DNA of 64,000 nucleotides from JAQWBS01 sp047975765. GTDB lineage: Bacteria > Pseudomonadota > Alphaproteobacteria > RF32 > CAG-239. The DNA lies in contig JBKEEF010000013.1 of the NCBI GenBank assembly GCA_047975765.1, forward strand, positions 72,732 through 136,731. The letters are read 5' to 3'. Shown piece by piece: positions 26,292 to 33,704 of this stretch. Position numbers and translations under genes: made by a program. Below the pieces are notes generated by a model. It did not search any database. It had not been told where the DNA came from and was given only the letters and a program-made list of their open reading frames with translations. The stretch's first letter is position 1. The number at the start of each line of letters is the position of its first letter.

Positions 26292-26524
26292 TATGCTGTT
26301 TCACTAAAATCCATGTCAAATTCTTCATTATTGTTGTTGTTGTTGTTGTTGTTTCCATTTTCAATAGTAGGGAAGCGATATAGTTTTATTTTTCTTGAAA
26401 ACTCTTTGATTTCCAATTTTCCCATAACAACATATTTATTCAAAGTTCTGTTGTCGCCATTTTTGGCAAGAATACCAAGTGTTTCTTTCATCTCTTTCGG
26501 AGTTTTCCAATCGTTATCATTCAT
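26291..26524 (-). CDS. Small phage protein with a polyAsn tract; possible excisionase
   Basis: The 77-residue product has a helical start (DWKTPKEMKETLGILAKNGD), then KLEIKEFSRKIKLYRFP, a layout that could be a small winged-helix/excisionase-like domain, and a run of nine Asn near residue 60. The Asn codons form an (AAC)8 microsatellite (26330-26356). The start overlaps the previous gene and the stop overlaps the integrase start. An Xis role is inferred only from its place next to int. Confidence 0.6.
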   Translation of the reverse strand: MNDNDWKTPKEMKETLGILAKNGDNRTLNKYVVMGKLEIKEFSRKIKLYRFPTIENGNNNNNNNNNEEFDMDFSETA

Positions 26525-26916
26525 ATTTTTTCTCCTAATTTAATCTCAAAAACCTTTTCAAGGTTGAGGTCGTTTTTGTTGCGTGTGACAGAAATTGAGA
26601 TAATCTCAAAAGTCATTTTTCTGCCACCATATCCCAAAGAAAACTCAATGTATTTGAATGGTTGCTTTTTAAGTCTGGTTATCCAGTAAGGCTTAAATTC
26701 TCTGAACTCGCTTGTCTTTGAACCGTTTTCAATCTTTTCGAACCATTCAGCTTTCAAGATGATGTTCTTGAGAGTTCCGAACCTTGCTTGACCGCAATCG
26801 CAATATTCATCATATCCGTTTTCGGTATCGATATTTTTTGAGCCACAAGTTGGGCAAATAAAACTACTCATCGTCAAGCCGCACCTATTACAAACATAAA
26901 TTGGTTCATTACTCAT
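26521..26916 (-). CDS. Zinc-ribbon plus ASCH-like domain protein
   Basis: The 131-residue product begins with two CxxC pairs (VCNRCG and CPTCG) and a further CDCG, forming a zinc ribbon, followed by an ASCH-like domain (NIILKAEWFEKIENGSKTSE, FREFKPYW, YIEFSLGYGG). ASCH domains are thought to bind RNA or modified bases. ATG 26916 has GGAG upstream; the TTG at 26937 is not needed. It is part of the leftward chain with 4-bp to 8-bp overlaps. Confidence 0.65.
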   Translation of the reverse strand: MSNEPIYVCNRCGLTMSSFICPTCGSKNIDTENGYDEYCDCGQARFGTLKNIILKAEWFEKIENGSKTSEFREFKPYWITRLKKQPFKYIEFSLGYGGRKMTFEIISISVTRNKNDLNLEKVFEIKLGEKI

Positions 26917-27139
26917 TGTTTGGTTGCTCCTTATCAAAATTTCTTACAAAGCCTTCAATAAATCTTCCAATTACCTCTTTTTCATAAGATGATAGTTCTT
27001 TTTTAGAAAAAAAATTGAATGTTGCAGAATAGGAATCACTACCTTGAATGGAGACACCTCTTTTCTGCTTTTTCACTTCACAGCAAGTTAAGTCAAAAAC
27101 TTTTACTTCATTGCCGTTAATTTCCAATGTCATACTCAT
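26909..27139 (-). CDS. Hypothetical phage protein
   Basis: The 76-residue product has a beta-rich N-terminal half and a helical end (SSYEKEVIGRFIEGFVRNF). No family is recognised. It overlaps both neighbours by a few bases, which supports real expression as part of the operon. Confidence 0.6.
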   Translation of the reverse strand: MSMTLEINGNEVKVFDLTCCEVKKQKRGVSIQGSDSYSATFNFFSKKELSSYEKEVIGRFIEGFVRNFDKEQPNNE

Positions 27140-27339
27140 TGCTGCATCTCCGAAATTATTTGATATGTCGTTGTTGTTCCGTCGGGATACACAATCCCTG
27201 TTTGTTCGCCTTCTTCTAGGCTTTTTCTGAATTGGTCAGTGTCTTCGACCCTTTCTTCAATTCGTTCTAGGTATTCATCAAGCTGTTGTCTATTCATGAG
27301 AACAACGCTAGTAACGAGCAATTTTATTTTGTCACTCAT
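27136..27339 (-). CDS. Small hypothetical phage protein
   Basis: The 67-residue product has a helical, charged middle (QQLDEYLERIEERVED) and no recognised domain. It overlaps the next gene by 4 bp (ATGA type). Confidence 0.55.
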   Translation of the reverse strand: MSDKIKLLVTSVVLMNRQQLDEYLERIEERVEDTDQFRKSLEEGEQTGIVYPDGTTTTYQIISEMQQ

Positions 27340-27505
27340 CTTTGAACATCCTTAAAATATAAATTATTGCGCATATAGCCCATGCGGAGAATGAAATAAA
27401 CCAAGCAAAAATTGTTTTGTTTCCCAAAATTTCAAAAACTGGTAAAAATAAAAACATCAAACCGTTGAAAAGATACATAAGGAAAAGAAATTTTTTGTTT
27501 TTCAT
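27332..27505 (-). CDS. Small membrane protein (57 residues)
   Basis: The frame starts at an ATG with a near-perfect AAGGAGGTAGC in front and encodes two hydrophobic segments (FLFLMYLFNGLMFLFLPVF and FAWFISFSAWAICAIIYIL) with a short loop between them. The start overlaps the upstream stop (ATGA), and the end overlaps the next start by 8 bp. The overlaps and ribosome site make it a real gene; the role is unknown. Confidence 0.75.
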   Translation of the reverse strand: MKNKKFLFLMYLFNGLMFLFLPVFEILGNKTIFAWFISFSAWAICAIIYILRMFKDE

Positions 27506-28137
27506 GCTACCTCCTTGTTAATTATCTCTAGTATTTCTCGGGCTTTCATCTTTATATCTTCCAACCTAGCGTGAGGGTCACAATTACAATCGCTGTAAAT
27601 TTCTATGTCATTTATCCCGTCTTTAGCCTGTTGGAGCTTAGCTTGAAGACTACCAACTTGATTAGATAATCTAAATATAACTTCTGTAGCCGTGTCGTAT
27701 TCAAGTTCTTTGGCTTCTAGTTGTTGCTCTTGATTTCTTATAGTTTTTCCAAAATCTATCAATTCTTTTGAATCTCTATTCTGTGTCTGAACAAGCAATT
27801 CAATTTGTGAATTTGCAGTGAGGAGTTGTTCTTCCTTTTTCTCAAATTCTTCACAAAGTCTTGAACGCAGCTCATCAAGAGCCATAAGGTCTTTTTTGTG
27901 ATCTTCTGAAAGTTCTCTCTCGGAGTTTTCAAAAACCACTATTCCTTCCATTTCTTCAAGGAAATTTCTTTCTAATATTTCTACAGGAGCTTTCTTTTCT
28001 TCCTTACCAACAAAGAAGTCAAAGTCTTTATTAATTTCTCTTGTACTTTCAGATACGCAATCAGTTATTGTAGCGACACCAACGATACCTCCAAAATCTA
28101 ATTCTTTAGGTAAATCTCTTAATCTTTTAATAGCCAT
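27502..28137 (-). CDS. Coiled-coil phage protein with an ASCH-fragment-like N-terminus
   Basis: In this 211-residue protein, residues 1-30 (LPKELDFGGIVGVATITDCV) look like the strand-loop-strand that ends many ASCH domains, while the first half of such a domain is missing. Residues about 70-175 form a long heptad-rich coiled coil. It may be a gene fusion or a decayed ASCH gene joined to a coiled coil. No known function. Confidence 0.6.
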   Translation of the reverse strand: MAIKRLRDLPKELDFGGIVGVATITDCVSESTREINKDFDFFVGKEEKKAPVEILERNFLEEMEGIVVFENSERELSEDHKKDLMALDELRSRLCEEFEKKEEQLLTANSQIELLVQTQNRDSKELIDFGKTIRNQEQQLEAKELEYDTATEVIFRLSNQVGSLQAKLQQAKDGINDIEIYSDCNCDPHARLEDIKMKAREILEIINKEVA

Positions 28138-28173
28138 AATTACTCTCCTAAAACTGCTTTAATTTTATTAACC

Positions 28174-28626
28174 CTAAGAGCCAGAGCCATCGCCAAAGCC
28201 ATCGCCAAAGCCAGAGCCATCGCCAAAGCCATCGCCAAAGCCAGAGCCAGAGCCAAAGCCAGAGCCATCGCCAAAGCCATCGCCAAAGCCAGAGCCAGAG
28301 CCAAAGCCAGAGCCAGAGCCAAAGCCATTGCCATCGCCATTGCCATAGCCATCGCCAGAGCCATTGCCAGAGCCATTGCCATCGCCAAAGCCAGAGCCAG
28401 AGCCAAAGCCAAAGCCAGAGCCAGAGCCAGAGCCATTGCCATTGCCAAAGCCAGAGCCAGAGCCAAAGCCATCGCCAGAGCCATTGCCATTGCCAGAGCC
28501 ATTGCCATTGCCAAAGCCAGAGCCAGAGCCAAAGCCATCGCCAGAGCCATTGCCATTGCCAAAGCCAGAGCCAGAGCCAAAGCCATCGCCAGAGCCAAGA
28601 CCTAGATATTCATCTTCTTTATTCAT
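28174..28626 (-). CDS. Gly-X dipeptide repeat protein (G with S, D, F, N, Y)
   Basis: After a normal start (MNKEDEYLGLGSGDG) with AAGGA upstream, all remaining residues alternate Gly with Ser, Asp, Phe, Asn or a single Tyr, to the TAG stop; total 150 residues. The DNA is a hexamer-based low-complexity repeat (GGCTCT, GGCGAT, GGCTTT, GGCAAT). Long frames in two other phases over the same DNA (Ala/Leu/Met and Pro/Glu/Lys) are by-products. Similar GX proteins occur in phages next to the genes found here. The role is unknown; length change by slippage is likely. Confidence 0.65.
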   Translation of the reverse strand: MNKEDEYLGLGSGDGFGSGSGFGNGNGSGDGFGSGSGFGNGNGSGNGNGSGDGFGSGSGFGNGNGSGSGSGFGFGSGSGFGDGNGSGNGSGDGYGNGDGNGFGSGSGFGSGSGFGDGFGDGSGFGSGSGFGDGFGDGSGFGDGFGDGSGS

Positions 28627-29119
28627 AGGAAATCCTTCTTAAAATATCTGAACCATAATTATTTTTACAAATTTCTAAAAACTCCAAAGGTGTGAACCCT
28701 TTTTGTAAGTCAATACTTTTATTTTTTACAAAATTTTCTCTTCCTTGTTCGCATGAACCAGTTAAGATAAAATGCCAATTGAAGAAATCTTGACCTTTAT
28801 ATTTCTTGTTTTTTTTGAAAATATTTTTGAATTCTTTTATCTTTTCATCTATATGCATATTTGCAAAAAATTTTGCCATTGCACTATCTGATGATTCTTT
28901 TATAGTTTTCCCGTGTGCAGTAAACCCATTAAAACTTGATACAAAACATTCTTCTGTTGTCATATTGTCGTTTAGGATAAATCCTTTTATAATACCCTTT
29001 TTTATAGATTTTATAAGTGTTGGGACTTTATCTATATAAATAACCTCCATACCAAAAATCTTTTTAAATATTGGTTTTGTATTATTTGGATTTCCATTAT
29101 ATTTGAAATCAATTGCCAT
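28619..29119 (-). CDS. Phage protein sharing a C-terminal domain with the LTSIPEGFN repeat protein
   Basis: The 166-residue product contains the pattern HGKTIKESSDSAM, then ILTGSCEQGRENFVKN, then YGSDILRRISYE. The repeat protein at 29423-30757 ends with the matching HGETIKQAKESLI, IITGACEFGIKNFCSN and YGSEKYSNFF, so both carry the same domain. ATG 29119 is preceded by GGAGAG; the GTG at 29134 is less likely. Function unknown. Confidence 0.65.
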   Translation of the reverse strand: MAIDFKYNGNPNNTKPIFKKIFGMEVIYIDKVPTLIKSIKKGIIKGFILNDNMTTEECFVSSFNGFTAHGKTIKESSDSAMAKFFANMHIDEKIKEFKNIFKKNKKYKGQDFFNWHFILTGSCEQGRENFVKNKSIDLQKGFTPLEFLEICKNNYGSDILRRISYE

Positions 29120-29121
29120 GT

Positions 29122-29430
29122 TTAAGCTCTCCACTCTGGGACGTTATCTATATTTGCTTGAGCTTCTTTTGTTACTGGGAGCACCTCTATAACGTTAGGT
29201 AGATATATCCCTCCTTCATCTTTTATGGTGACACAAAACTTACAATTTGAAGGGCTTTTAGTTCCGTAAACTGCTAATTCAGAAAGGCTCGCAGCTCCAG
29301 ACCAATACCATATACGACGTGCATTTTGTAATATACATTCTCCTTTTTCTAGTTGTTTGATATTGCCATACCAAACACCAGCAGAATATGTTCTTATAAT
29401 GTATTTTTTTGTAGAATTTGTTTCAGTCAT
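29122..29430 (-). CDS. DUF6948-like phage protein
   Basis: The 102-residue product has IIRTYSAGVWYGNI and NARRIWYWSGAASLSELA, which match the DUF6948 phage family as I know it. The start ATG 29430 has AAGGAAAATAAC in front; the frame extends upstream without need. Function unknown. Confidence 0.7.
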   Translation of the reverse strand: MTETNSTKKYIIRTYSAGVWYGNIKQLEKGECILQNARRIWYWSGAASLSELAVYGTKSPSNCKFCVTIKDEGGIYLPNVIEVLPVTKEAQANIDNVPEWRA

Positions 29431-30757
29431 TGTTATTTTCCTTAAAAAAATTAGAATATTTTTCTGAACCATATTGACCTTTAGTCAATTCGATTACGAT
29501 TGCAGGTGTAATCTCCTTTAGAGATTTTATTTTTTCTGAATTATTACTACAGAAGTTCTTTATTCCAAATTCGCAAGCACCAGTTATAATTCTATAACTT
29601 TCAATCGCATCTTTTAGAGATATCTTTGTCTTGAGATTCCATTTTTTGAATTTACTAGTATCTTTTGAAGATATCTTGTAAATCAAACTTTCTTTTGCTT
29701 GCTTGATTGTTTCGCCGTGGGAATAAACATTTCCATCAGTGACGATGTAAGTTAATTTTCCTCTAACTTTAACCTTCATAGCATTTTTAAGCTGCTTAAC
29801 GACTTCGCAGAAAATTCCATCAATTTTACGGTATTTTCCATTTTGCCAAGAAAATTCAATATTGATTGTTATGCTTGCTCTTATTCTTGAAGATATATTG
29901 TATGTAGGTTTATTTACTTTAACTTTTTTATGTAGATCACTTCTGAGGTCTAGATAACCACCAACAGTTGGATTAAATCCCTCTGGAATTGATGTCAAAC
30001 TACTGAGGTCTAGATAACCACCAACAGTTGGATTAAATCCCTCTGGAATTGATGTCAAACTTCTGAGGTATAGAGAACCGCCAACAGTTGGATTAAATCC
30101 CTCTGGAATTGATGTCAAACTTCTGAGGTCTAGATAATCACCAACAGTTGGATTAAATCCCTCTGGAATTGATGTCAAACTACTGAGGTCTAGAGAACCG
30201 CCAACAGTTGGATTAAATCCCTCTGGAATTGATGTCAAACTACTGAGGTCTAGAGAACCGCCAACAGTTGGATTAAATCCCTCTGGAATTGATGTCAAAC
30301 TTCTGAGGTATAGAGAACCGCCAACAGTTGGATTAAATCCCTCTGGAATTGATGTCAAACTACCGAGGTATAGAGAACCGCCAACAGTTGGATTAAATCC
30401 CTCTGGAATTGATGTCAAACTTCTGAGGTATAGAGAACCGCCAACAGTTGGATTAAATCCCTCTGGAATTGATGTCAAACTTCTGAGGTCTAGAGAACCG
30501 CCAACAGTTGGATTAAATCCCTCTGGAATTGATGTCAAACTACTGAGGTCTAGAGAACCGCCAACAGTTGGATTAAATCCCTCTGGAATTGATGTCAAAC
30601 TACCGAGGTATAGAGAACCGCCAACAGTTGGATTAAATCCCTCTGGAATTGATGTCAAACTACTGAGGTCTAGAGAACCGCCAACAGTTTCTTTACCGAA
30701 AAATTGGTCTTCCGTTAAATTGTATTTTTTACAAAAATTTTGCTGTTCTTTATTCAT
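29423..30757 (-). CDS. Repeat protein with thirteen 20-residue LTSIPEGFNPTVGG units
   Basis: In the 444-residue product, residues 1-23 are unique, then 13 units (the first partial) of 20 residues follow with the core SLTSIPEGFNPTVGGSL. The periodic L-x-L-x-SLTSIPEGFNPTVGG pattern resembles leucine-rich repeats and would build a solenoid. Residues about 285-444 form a separate domain shared with the 28619-29119 product. Differences between units fall at three residue positions only. A binding or adhesion role is inferred. The ATG has AAGGATATAAAATCA upstream. Confidence 0.75.
   Translation of the reverse strand: MNKEQQNFCKKYNLTEDQFFGKETVGGSLDLSSLTSIPEGFNPTVGGSLYLGSLTSIPEGFNPTVGGSLDLSSLTSIPEGFNPTVGGSLDLRSLTSIPEGFNPTVGGSLYLRSLTSIPEGFNPTVGGSLYLGSLTSIPEGFNPTVGGSLYLRSLTSIPEGFNPTVGGSLDLSSLTSIPEGFNPTVGGSLDLSSLTSIPEGFNPTVGDYLDLRSLTSIPEGFNPTVGGSLYLRSLTSIPEGFNPTVGGYLDLSSLTSIPEGFNPTVGGYLDLRSDLHKKVKVNKPTYNISSRIRASITINIEFSWQNGKYRKIDGIFCEVVKQLKNAMKVKVRGKLTYIVTDGNVYSHGETIKQAKESLIYKISSKDTSKFKKWNLKTKISLKDAIESYRIITGACEFGIKNFCSNNSEKIKSLKEITPAIVIELTKGQYGSEKYSNFFKENNND
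29941..30689. repeat. Tandem 60-bp repeat array, 12 full copies plus a partial one
   Basis: The units are exactly 60 bp and nearly identical. Variation is limited to the three codon positions R/S/G (ttctgag, tactgag, taccgag on the + strand), D/Y (gtc or gta) and Y/S (gata or gaga), plus one G-to-D change. This is coding repeat DNA, not a CRISPR array: there are no unique spacers. Confidence 0.97.
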
Positions 30758-30824
30758 TGATTTTATATCCTTTTATTGTTTGTAATTTGTGAGCCTTTTC
30801 TCAACTTGCTTAGGTTGGTTGTAA

Positions 30825-31607
30825 CTAAACTTCTGTAATCCTTACACCTCGATTTTGGTTTTCAGCAAAAAGTAAAATGTTGCCGATATGTCCAGCCCTA
30901 GCGTTAGCTCTAACTTCCGACAATATTGTTTCGTAGCTGACAATCTGATTCGACACCCCTTTTAGGATTCGGCAGAATATTTCTACGCTTTTAGTTCTCT
31001 CGATTTTATCAAAAGACTTAATGAAATAGTTCAAACAGTCCACCACTTCATAAGGTTTTAACATTGTACGAGTTAGTAAGAATTCCATGTCATTTAGGAA
31101 CTCGAAACGATCGACACTTGTGTTTTTTGCTATAGTTGGGAGTTTTTCATCTAAAGCATGGTTTACAACTGATTTAATTATACCGCCGATTTCTTGTCTG
31201 GCTTTGGATGATAAAACAATCTCACGCTTGCTACTTGGCTTTTTACGTAAGTGCGTAGAGACTTTAACTAGGTCATTGCTTGTAGAATAAGAGCCTGTTT
31301 TACGAATACTAGGGAGTACTTCTTCACATACCCAATCAGTAAATGCCTCAGCCTCTGGTTTTCGGCTTTGAAAAGCAACTTTATAAACGTTCTTCTCGTT
31401 TATAAATGAAACTGATTGAGTTCTACCTAAGTTGTCGATGGTGTCCACAGTACGGACGCCATCTTTTAAACGGGCAATAACATTGCGATTGTTTTTGATT
31501 GATAAAGCTTCACACACATCCACACCGCAAAAGTATGGTTCGTTGTTAACTAGCTCAGCTCTTACTTGATTGTTTTTGAAATTAAATATAGTTAATGAAT
31601 TTGTCAT
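30825..31607 (-). CDS. BRO-N domain phage antirepressor
   Basis: In the 260-residue product the N-terminal BRO domain reads IFNFKNNQVRAELVNNEPYF, CGVDVCEALSIKN, then VYKVAFQSRKPEAEAFTDWV and EEVLPSIRKTG. The C-terminal half is helical. Such proteins often act as antirepressors that inactivate the CI repressor. ATG 31607 follows AAGGAGTATACAAA. The open frame continues 95 codons upstream, but that stretch looks like a structured leader (see the ncRNA entry), so I do not count it as protein. Confidence 0.85.
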   Translation of the reverse strand: MTNSLTIFNFKNNQVRAELVNNEPYFCGVDVCEALSIKNNRNVIARLKDGVRTVDTIDNLGRTQSVSFINEKNVYKVAFQSRKPEAEAFTDWVCEEVLPSIRKTGSYSTSNDLVKVSTHLRKKPSSKREIVLSSKARQEIGGIIKSVVNHALDEKLPTIAKNTSVDRFEFLNDMEFLLTRTMLKPYEVVDCLNYFIKSFDKIERTKSVEIFCRILKGVSNQIVSYETILSEVRANARAGHIGNILLFAENQNRGVRITEV

Positions 31608-31838
31608 TTTGTATACTCCTTGAATGATTAGGAGCAGTCCGAAACGACATTTTTCTAAGAATGGCGTCCCGAAGTTAGAAAACCCGTATTCAAGGAAACG
31701 AGCAACATAGCCTTTAGCTTTCGCTTGGACATAGCTAAGTTCTTCGGGACATAAAAAATTCGCCATATAATTAACGATTGGCGATTGTCCGCCTTGAATA
31801 AAGGAGTTTCTACGCTCCATTACAGCATTTACTGTAAC
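31608..31838 (-). ncRNA. Structured leader or antisense-type RNA upstream of the antirepressor (C4-like candidate)
   Basis: A promoter at 31874-31845 would start RNA near 31838. The RNA then folds in order: TTACAG/CTGTAA hairpin (31837-31820), GGAG-CGTAGAAA-CTCC hairpin (31818-31803), GGCG-GACAAT-CGCC hairpin (31793-31780), and a long-range GTCCCGAAG/CTTCGGGAC pairing (31750-31742 with 31674-31666). A second antirepressor leader in this prophage (42453 onward) has the same promoter-then-AGAAACTC-hairpin plan. Phage P1/P7 C4 RNA lies in the same place, upstream of ant; identity with it is my inference. Confidence 0.5.
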
Positions 31839-31844
31839 AACTCC

Positions 31845-31874
31845 ATTGTATCTATATTTAGAATCTATTGTCAA
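31845..31874 (-). promoter_or_regulatory. Sigma-70 promoter of the antirepressor leader
   Basis: On the minus strand TTGACA (31874-31869) and TACAAT (31850-31845) are 18 bp apart. This is among the best promoter matches in the window. Confidence 0.7.
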
Positions 31875-31934
31875 CATATTTTTATTTCTCATTTTTATTA
31901 AGTTGTTAAGAGTTAGTACGTTTTAGTTTATTAT

Positions 31935-31997
31935 TTAGAATGGGATATCATCATCAAAATTGTTATCCATTTGCTCGGGTGGTCTTGGGGCATTTCG
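31935..31997 (-). pseudogene. SSB-like acidic C-terminal tail directly after the RecT stop, in frame
   Basis: Straight after the TAA of recT the same frame reads 20 residues, RNAPRPPEQMDNNFDDDIPF, then TAA. This is the hallmark C-terminus of single-stranded-DNA-binding proteins, whose DDDIPF tip recruits partner proteins. No SSB body is present and no start codon or ribosome site serves it separately. It is either a relic of a deleted ssb or the end of a former RecT-tail fusion cut by a stop. Confidence 0.65.
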
Positions 31998-32858
31998 TTA
32001 TGCGAGAGGGTCTACATCTCCTTCAATTACTTCTCCCGTCTCAGCATTAAAGTTTTCTTCAATTTGTTTTTGATGTTGATTTGTAGTTTCCTCAAAGTCG
32101 GCGTCAATGTAATTAGGTTCGCCTTTGTCGTTCAAGACAGCCATGTCGTTCTCGTAGGCTTTTTGCATATCAACGGACATGATTCCCCATTTACTGATGA
32201 GCTGACGAAGCATTGTTTTGAACGCCATTCCGTCAAAGTCCTTTTCCCAAAAAGTGTAGCCTTTCTTTGCTTTGTAACCCATCGAGTATTTAAGGGCATG
32301 AGCTTCCATTTTTGCTTTAGACCAGTACATAGTCTTTCTAAACCCATTCATGTACTCAAACATTGCATAGTAGCCAATTGTAGTAGCATTTTCTCTTGCT
32401 TCTTCATCATCAATGAGCTTGACTTCAATTTCTTCGTTGAGAGGATCATACTTAATTAGTTCACCCTCTTTGATAGCGATAACGTTCAGTTTTTTGTATT
32501 GTCCTGAGCGGATAGCAAGCTGAATATATCCCTTGTATCCAAGTTGGAATTGAGCCACTGTGCGACCAAGTTTGTTGTCTTTGAATGGCACAAAATAATA
32601 TTGACCGAGCTGAGGGCTTGGAGATAGCTTCAAAGCTTCCCCGAGCATTGCTGCCGACAAAACTGTTCCGTGGTCACATTCTGCAATAGCAGGGTTTGTG
32701 CTGACTGCAGAAATTACAGATGTAATAAAACGTTGTCCGTCTTTTCCTCCAATCACTTCATTGATTTTAGCTTTCACTCCTTCTCCCGTTAAAAAAGTGC
32801 TGAAAGTTGCTTTTTTTTGGACTAAAGAATTTTTGTTTTGATTTGCTACCGTGTTCAT
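31998..32858 (-). CDS. recT: RecT family single-strand annealing protein
   Basis: RecT anneals complementary single strands during phage recombination, together with an exonuclease. The 286-residue protein has the family core: LSAAMLGEALKLSPSPQLGQ, YYFVPFKDN, AQFQLGYKGYIQLAIRSGQY and the following MFEYMNGFRKTMYWSKAKME region. It starts inside the stop of the DUF1351 gene (TAATG). The C-terminus ends GDVDPLA and is followed in frame by an SSB-like tail after the stop. Confidence 0.95.
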   Translation of the reverse strand: MNTVANQNKNSLVQKKATFSTFLTGEGVKAKINEVIGGKDGQRFITSVISAVSTNPAIAECDHGTVLSAAMLGEALKLSPSPQLGQYYFVPFKDNKLGRTVAQFQLGYKGYIQLAIRSGQYKKLNVIAIKEGELIKYDPLNEEIEVKLIDDEEARENATTIGYYAMFEYMNGFRKTMYWSKAKMEAHALKYSMGYKAKKGYTFWEKDFDGMAFKTMLRQLISKWGIMSVDMQKAYENDMAVLNDKGEPNYIDADFEETTNQHQKQIEENFNAETGEVIEGDVDPLA

Positions 32859-33691
32859 TATTTTACGCTCCCGTATTTAATGTTGTTTTTTGTTAAAAAT
32901 TCTTTCAAATCTTGTTTTTGTTTTTCACTTACCCAAACACGAAAATCAATTTGTTGTAGACTTTCAGGTTGTTCTGCCTGTTTAATTGGTGTTTGGATAA
33001 AATCTGTTTTTGCTTCAACAGCTGGTTGTGGTGTTAAAGCTATTTTGCTTTCTTCATAAGCTTTGAGCTTTGCTCTCTGTTCTTCAAGCCTATTTTTTTC
33101 TTGAAGTGCAGCTGAAAGGTCAAAATTCTTTAGGTAAAAATCTTTAATTTGTGACTCAAATTCTGATTTCAAATCAGTGATAACCTTTAGGTCTTTCTCT
33201 GTTCTTTCAATAAATTCATTTATTTCATCATTAACAGATGCAATCTTGACAGTGGCATTAAGCCATTTTTCATTAAAGATTGTTTCAAATTGTATTAACT
33301 CTTTAAGTCCACCAGAAAAGTTATCCCAAAACTCATGAATTTGAGCCTTTTTTTCTTCTTTTTGGGAGTTTTCAAAATTTTTTACTTGCGTATCAATCGC
33401 AAGAATTGGTTCATCAATCATTGAAACAATTTCTTTGATGTCTTTTTCAAAAGCTTCATAAGGCTCTAAGCATTTTTTCTTAATTTCTTTTCTTTTTTCT
33501 TCAATTGCAGCCTTAAACTTATTAAGAGTAGCTCTATCTGATTTGGCATCTTTAATTTCATTTTCGCTATAAGTTAGACCTTTATATTTTTCCAAACTTG
33601 CAGATAGTTCCTTCTTGATTTCTTCTTTGTTAAACTCAATAGATTTCAAAAAGCCTTTATCTTCTGTTGGATTGAGGATTATTATTTCCAT
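32858..33691 (-). CDS. DUF1351 family phage protein
   Basis: This 277-residue, highly charged, largely coiled-coil protein has SDRATLNKFKAAIEEKRKEI and CLEPYEAFEKDIKEIVSMID, the recognisable DUF1351 core found beside recT and exonuclease genes in many phages. Its role in recombination is not established. It is coupled to recT by a one-base overlap. Confidence 0.85.
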   Translation of the reverse strand: MEIIILNPTEDKGFLKSIEFNKEEIKKELSASLEKYKGLTYSENEIKDAKSDRATLNKFKAAIEEKRKEIKKKCLEPYEAFEKDIKEIVSMIDEPILAIDTQVKNFENSQKEEKKAQIHEFWDNFSGGLKELIQFETIFNEKWLNATVKIASVNDEINEFIERTEKDLKVITDLKSEFESQIKDFYLKNFDLSAALQEKNRLEEQRAKLKAYEESKIALTPQPAVEAKTDFIQTPIKQAEQPESLQQIDFRVWVSEKQKQDLKEFLTKNNIKYGSVK

Positions 33692-33704
33692 TGTCTTTTC
33701 CTTG

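Noticed and set aside
26330..26356. (AAC)n tract as a phase-variation switch
   Set aside because: The unit is three bases, so slippage only changes the number of Asn residues and cannot turn the gene on or off.
28140..28642. Long Ala/Leu/Met and Pro/Glu/Lys frames over the hexamer repeat
   Set aside because: They are phase by-products of the repeat. Only the Gly-X frame has a normal N-terminus and an AAGGA ribosome site.
29941..30689. Regular 60-bp repeats that resemble a CRISPR array
   Set aside because: The units are contiguous with no unique spacers, keep one reading frame and encode a 20-residue protein repeat.
31608..31892. 95-codon N-terminal extension of the BRO antirepressor
   Set aside because: It contains a promoter and a chain of RNA hairpins, and the BRO domain has its own strong ribosome site at 31607.
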